From: Bacteroidaceae bacterium
GTDB taxonomy: Bacteria > Bacteroidota > Bacteroidia > Bacteroidales > Bacteroidaceae
DNA length: 45,638 bases
Assembly (NCBI GenBank): GCA_017466065.1
Contig: JAFTUV010000011.1
Coordinates: 1-45,638 of the forward strand
Direction of reading: 5' to 3'
Shown: positions 43,101 through 45,638 of the stretch, one piece after another
Position numbering within the stretch: position 1 is the first letter of the stretch
How the letters are laid out: the number at the start of each line of letters is the position of its first letter
Program-made: the position numbers and the translations under genes
Notes under the pieces: generated by a model
Told to the model about the DNA's origin: nothing
The model's input: the letters and a program-made list of their open reading frames with translations, nothing else
Database searches by the model: none

Positions 43101-44581
43101 TGGATATTCGGCGTGTCAAGGATAATAGATTGCGTTACAAGCAAGAAGATTATCGTATGCTAAATGAATTCTATAAACAAAAGATTCAGCAAGTGCACAT
43201 TGTAGGTGAGTATGCCAATCTAATGGTTAAAGACTACAATGCTGCTTTACAATATGTGCAAGATTATTTCCAAATGGATTATAAACGTTTTGTGGCAAAA
43301 TATTTCAAAGGTGAGCGTGTTCGGGAAATTGAACGAAATGTTACACCCGAGAAATATAAACAACTCTTTGGCTCACTTTCGGATAAGCAAATGGAAATAA
43401 TCTCCGACAAGGATTCGAGATCTATTGTTGTTGCAGCAGGTCCTGGCAGTGGAAAAACAAGAGTATTAGTACACAAATTAGCCTCTTTACTTTTGCTTGA
43501 AGATGTTAAGCATGAGCAATTACTGATGCTTACCTTTTCGCGAGCAGCAGCCACAGAATTTAAACAACGACTAATGGGATTAATAGGTAATGCAGCACAC
43601 TTTGTAGAAATAAAGACATTTCATTCCTATTGCTTTGATCTGCTTGGTAGAATAGGAAATTTGGACGATGCAAAGGATGTTGTATCACGTGCTGCGCAAA
43701 TGATAAATAAGGGAGAAGTTGAACCAAATCGCATAGCAAAGACAGTTCTTGTGATTGACGAAGCTCAGGATATGAGCGCAGAAGAATATGCATTAGTACA
43801 CGCCTTGATGACATCAAACGAAGAGATGCGTGTAATTGCTGTTGGTGATGATGATCAAAATATTTTTGAGTTTCGCGGATCCAATTCAAAATATATGGCA
43901 CAACTGCTCAAAGAGTCCAACGGCCGCTTTATTGAGATGACAGAAAATTACCGTAGTTCACAGCATATAGTAAAGTATGCCAATAATTTTGTAGGTGCTA
44001 TAAAGGATAGGATGAAGAGCAGTCCAATTATATCAATGAGTCAAGAGACAGGAAGTGTGAATATAACACAACATTCGTCTGTCTATATGTATCAACCTCT
44101 CGTTGATGATTTGATGAAACATCGTGGGCGTGGCACTATGTGTGTCCTCACTCAGACTAACGAAGAGGCTGTAATTATGGTGGCACTTTTGAGAAAGTAT
44201 AACCTGAAAAGTAAACTTATTCAAAGCATGGATGGTTTTCGTTTCTGGAATATGGCAGAGGTGAGATTCTTCCTAAAATGTATTGAAGCTGACACACATA
44301 CTCCTCTCGTCGCAGATGAAGTGTGGGAGAAATCGAAGCAACGGACATACTCCGCCTATGCCGACTCGGCAAGTCTTTGTTATTTACAGCAATGTGTCAA
44401 GTTATTTGAAGAAACTAATAAAGCAAAGTATTTGACCGACTTCAAAGAGTATATATTTGAGTCATCGGCTGAAGATTTTGTGATTTGCAAAATGCAGATG
44501 TTGTGGTTTCAACTATACATAAATCAAAAGGAATGGAGTTTGATGATGTATATATGCTTATCTCCGATCCACGACAAGTGA
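40172..44581 (+). CDS. Giant exonuclease-RecQ-UvrD fusion helicase (5' part, frameshifted)
   Basis: 1469 residues before the frameshift. Order: a DEDD-type exonuclease-like domain (AIIDIEV at 30-36, GHNIIHHDAKYL), a CxxxCxxC patch (CIYGCSYC), then a RecQ-type helicase: FPTGGGKSLAFQLP (about 306), IDEAHCFSSWGQDFR (about 410), ATSAFGMGVDKKDVGLVIHY and QEAGRAGRD. Winged-helix-like segments follow, then a UvrD/Rep-type helicase: VAAGPGSGKTRVL (about 1090) and VIDEAQDMSAEEY (about 1195). The last ~30 residues (MLWFQLYINQKEW and on) are out of frame; the true continuation is in 44485-45039. The combination suggests a DNA-processing defence or repair machine; no partner genes are adjacent. Confidence 0.85.
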   Translation: MSLWSKFIRSISDTENNSAISVSQNTFCYAIIDIEVSIKDHKIHDIGALRYDRAVLHSANKQELLDFLKGIDFVCGHNIIHHDAKYLFSKDTHLWILVDTLYVSPLLFPERPYHRLLKDDKLMSDQINNPVNDCEKAYDLLMDEVARWNILSEEKRTIFTTLLQGVIEFDGFLKFVNAKAGNVNHLADLIRSVYECKICVHADIEYIIKHYPCELAYALALIDTIDYRSITPPWVLWNYPNVEYVVRLLRHTKCIYGCSYCNKELNIHYNLKKYFGYDKFRSYDGEPLQEKSVSAAVEGKSLLAIFPTGGGKSLAFQLPALMEGSSVHGLTIVISPLQSLMKDQVDNLAEKGIATAVTINGLLDPINRSLAIQRIMNGDATLLYIAPEMLRSKTIEKILLARHIVRFVIDEAHCFSSWGQDFRVDYLYIGKFISEYQKKKKLTKPIPISCFTATAKQKVVQDICDYFKQTLNLNLQLFASTASRTNLHYSVIHTETDEDKYIKLRSLIAESLCPTIVYVSRTKRTKQLAERLSRDGYKALAFNGKMNADEKIANQDAFISDQARIIVATSAFGMGVDKKDVGLVIHYDISDSLENYVQEAGRAGRDPELQARCFVLYCDSDLDKHFILLNQTKLSISEIQQVWKAVKEMTKYRMRACCSALEIARKAGWDDSVSDIETRVRTALAALEQAGYLERGNNVPHIYATGITVKNVDEARKRITESLLFEKEEVEKAVRVIKSLISQKHITKAQDDVAESRIDYLADILGLKKNEVVSVVERMRQEGILADTKDISAYLNDIGESEHKSKRLLEQFTKLECYILNKIPDDVLNISYKQLNNNAQNEGITSATEKDIRTLLYFLTIKGYTRKKEDATHNIEVTRQADLETIIKRFEKRIEICQFAIEWLFKQIIPTIGEESKKKGVQFSVVELLNDLKYNNSNIFGTLQNVQLEDVEEALLYLSKIGALKLEGGFLVLYNAMDIRRVKDNRLRYKQEDYRMLNEFYKQKIQQVHIVGEYANLMVKDYNAALQYVQDYFQMDYKRFVAKYFKGERVREIERNVTPEKYKQLFGSLSDKQMEIISDKDSRSIVVAAGPGSGKTRVLVHKLASLLLLEDVKHEQLLMLTFSRAAATEFKQRLMGLIGNAAHFVEIKTFHSYCFDLLGRIGNLDDAKDVVSRAAQMINKGEVEPNRIAKTVLVIDEAQDMSAEEYALVHALMTSNEEMRVIAVGDDDQNIFEFRGSNSKYMAQLLKESNGRFIEMTENYRSSQHIVKYANNFVGAIKDRMKSSPIISMSQETGSVNITQHSSVYMYQPLVDDLMKHRGRGTMCVLTQTNEEAVIMVALLRKYNLKSKLIQSMDGFRFWNMAEVRFFLKCIEADTHTPLVADEVWEKSKQRTYSAYADSASLCYLQQCVKLFEETNKAKYLTDFKEYIFESSAEDFVICKMQMLWFQLYINQKEWSLMMYICLSPIHDK

Positions 44582-45039
44582 CCGATGAGGTACTTCGCCG
44601 ATATTATGTAGGTATAACTCGTGCTAAACAACGACTATTCATACATACTAACAGTTCTTTGTTTGATCAATCGAGCATTGTTCAGAAAAGGGAAGAACAT
44701 ACTATTTACGGTATGCCTAACGAGATTGTTCTTCAGCTCTCTCACAAAGATGTTAATTTAGGCTACTTTAAATCAAAAAAGAAAGAAATACTTACATTGA
44801 GAGCTGGGCAAAAACTCCGGTATGACAACAACTATCTATATGATATAAAAACGAATAAATCAGTCTGCCAATTATCACAGAAGATAATGAGTGAACTATC
44901 TACTTGGAACGAAAAGAATTATTTTGTATCGGATGTTTCTATTCGTTTTATAGTAGCGTGGCGACCTAAAGATGCTCCAAAGGAGGAAAAAGAATATGCG
45001 GTATTACTTGTGGATTTAACTTTAAACAATAACAGTTAG
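44485..45039 (+). pseudogene. Exonuclease-RecQ-UvrD fusion, 3' part after frameshift
   Basis: This frame carries the missing C-terminal UvrD motifs: VVVSTIHKSKGMEFDDVYML (motif V region) and RRYYVGITRAKQRLFIHT (motif VI). It then has about 110 further residues, with a tail containing YDIKTNKSVCQLSQ. Reading from the first part, one extra A in the AAAA run at 44489-44492 restores a protein of about 1620 residues through FVICKNADVVVS. The gene is thus split by one base. Confidence 0.8.
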
Positions 45040-45112
45040 AATCAACCTCCACACATTACCTAAATAGAGAGCCTATTCACTATTACCACACCTATTACAA
45101 CCGGAAACTGCA

Positions 45113-45604
45113 TTACACCCCCAGCCGTTCACGCAACAATTCCTTCGCAGCAGAGAGGCGGGTTTTAACAGTGCCCAAGGGCAGATGAAGCTCTGCGGCA
45201 ATCTCCTCGTATTTGTAGCCAATGGCACGGAGAGTAAGAGGACGGGAAAGTGAGGCGGATGGCAGAGAGCGGATGATGCTCATTATTTCGGTGCTGTTGT
45301 ACGGGCTTTCACTGTCGGAGGCTGCAAGGGAGAGTTCGTCAACTGCATCGTCGTAATCGACTATCAAAGGACGGGTGCGGGAGAGGGCATTACTGCGACA
45401 GGTGTTGCGATAGTAATTGTGCATCACAAGTGCGGCCCAATTGCCGAACTTTTCACGCTCTTCATATTTGTCGGCCTTCGTGAGAAGGCGCAGGAGAGTT
45501 TCTTGCAGCAGTTCTTCGGCAAGGTATTTATCGCGGGTGAGGTAACGGGCATAGGCATACAGTTGCTTTTGGTGAGCAACTATTGCTTTTTCATAATCGG
45601 TCAT
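45113..45604 (-). CDS. ECF-type RNA polymerase sigma factor
   Basis: 163 residues. The sigma2 region includes YARYLTRDKYLAEELLQETLLRLL. The sigma4 helix-turn-helix is LTLRAIGYKYEEIAAELHLPLGTVKTRLSAAKELL. There is no extracytoplasmic or anti-sigma gene inside the window, but the next gene downstream on the minus strand is the fusion helicase on the opposite strand, so a partner, if any, lies beyond the window edge. Target promoters are unknown. Confidence 0.93.
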   Translation of the reverse strand: MTDYEKAIVAHQKQLYAYARYLTRDKYLAEELLQETLLRLLTKADKYEEREKFGNWAALVMHNYYRNTCRSNALSRTRPLIVDYDDAVDELSLAASDSESPYNSTEIMSIIRSLPSASLSRPLTLRAIGYKYEEIAAELHLPLGTVKTRLSAAKELLRERLGV

Positions 45605-45638
45605 AGGCGTGTTGCTTGTGTTTTACTATATTAACACC

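Overview
The window looks like a chromosome segment from a gut-type member of the order Bacteroidales. Evidence: family repertoire (DUF4301, DUF4919, DUF1573, a RelA-type synthetase with a dead hydrolase domain, an ApgM-type enzyme beside threonine synthase), lipoproteins with acidic residues after the lipid cysteine, and many promoters of the Bacteroidetes type (TTTG, about 20 nt, TAnnTTTG or TAnnTTCG). The genus cannot be fixed from the sequence alone.

Layout. 1-455: dispersed repeats and a terminator. 456-24150: mostly core genes: DUF4301; relA-like; DUF1573; a minus-strand run of anion transporter, LysR regulator, acyl-ACP thioesterase, Ca/Na antiporter and M23 peptidase; a plus-strand run of fabD, GH13 amylase, DUF4919 and mtgA; AlaX-type editing protein; a Rid-fold protein; a small heat-shock protein with a cysteine-rich insert; AlkD-like protein; purine permease; gap preceded by a 29-residue lipoprotein; mscL; and a GMP synthase whose glutaminase domain has decayed.

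24219-30295: an AT-rich accessory island made of two tandem units. Each unit has a left module (L: hairpin plus two 13-bp TTGACACCAG-type repeats), a serine recombinase (intact in unit 1, reduced to its C-terminal DNA-binding part in unit 2), a cargo gene (lipoprotein or cupin), and a right module (R: the same 13-bp repeats plus a 78-nt folded element). The two 78-nt elements keep identical outer stems while inner stems change by compensatory substitutions. Unit 1 is split by a 2.95-kb nested element (tyrosine recombinase, small NUMOD3-like protein, Rep_trans-type initiator), bounded by a 14-bp direct repeat lying on the -7 box of a promoter. This island is the best candidate for an undescribed system.

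30300-33000: short accessory genes, including a CHAP/NlpC-like amidase and a neighbouring peptidase-like gene split by a one-base frameshift in a T6 run. 33079-38092: lrgAB, a HAD-like phosphatase, then a threonine operon with a recognisable attenuator (35-residue leader with 10 Thr) before apgM and thrC but without thrA, then tRNA-Lys(CTT). 38284-39851: two flavodoxin-fold reductases separated by a MITE-like repeat. 40172-45039: a giant exonuclease-RecQ-UvrD fusion, frameshifted near its C-terminus, a candidate genome-defence gene. 45113-45604: an ECF sigma factor at the window edge.
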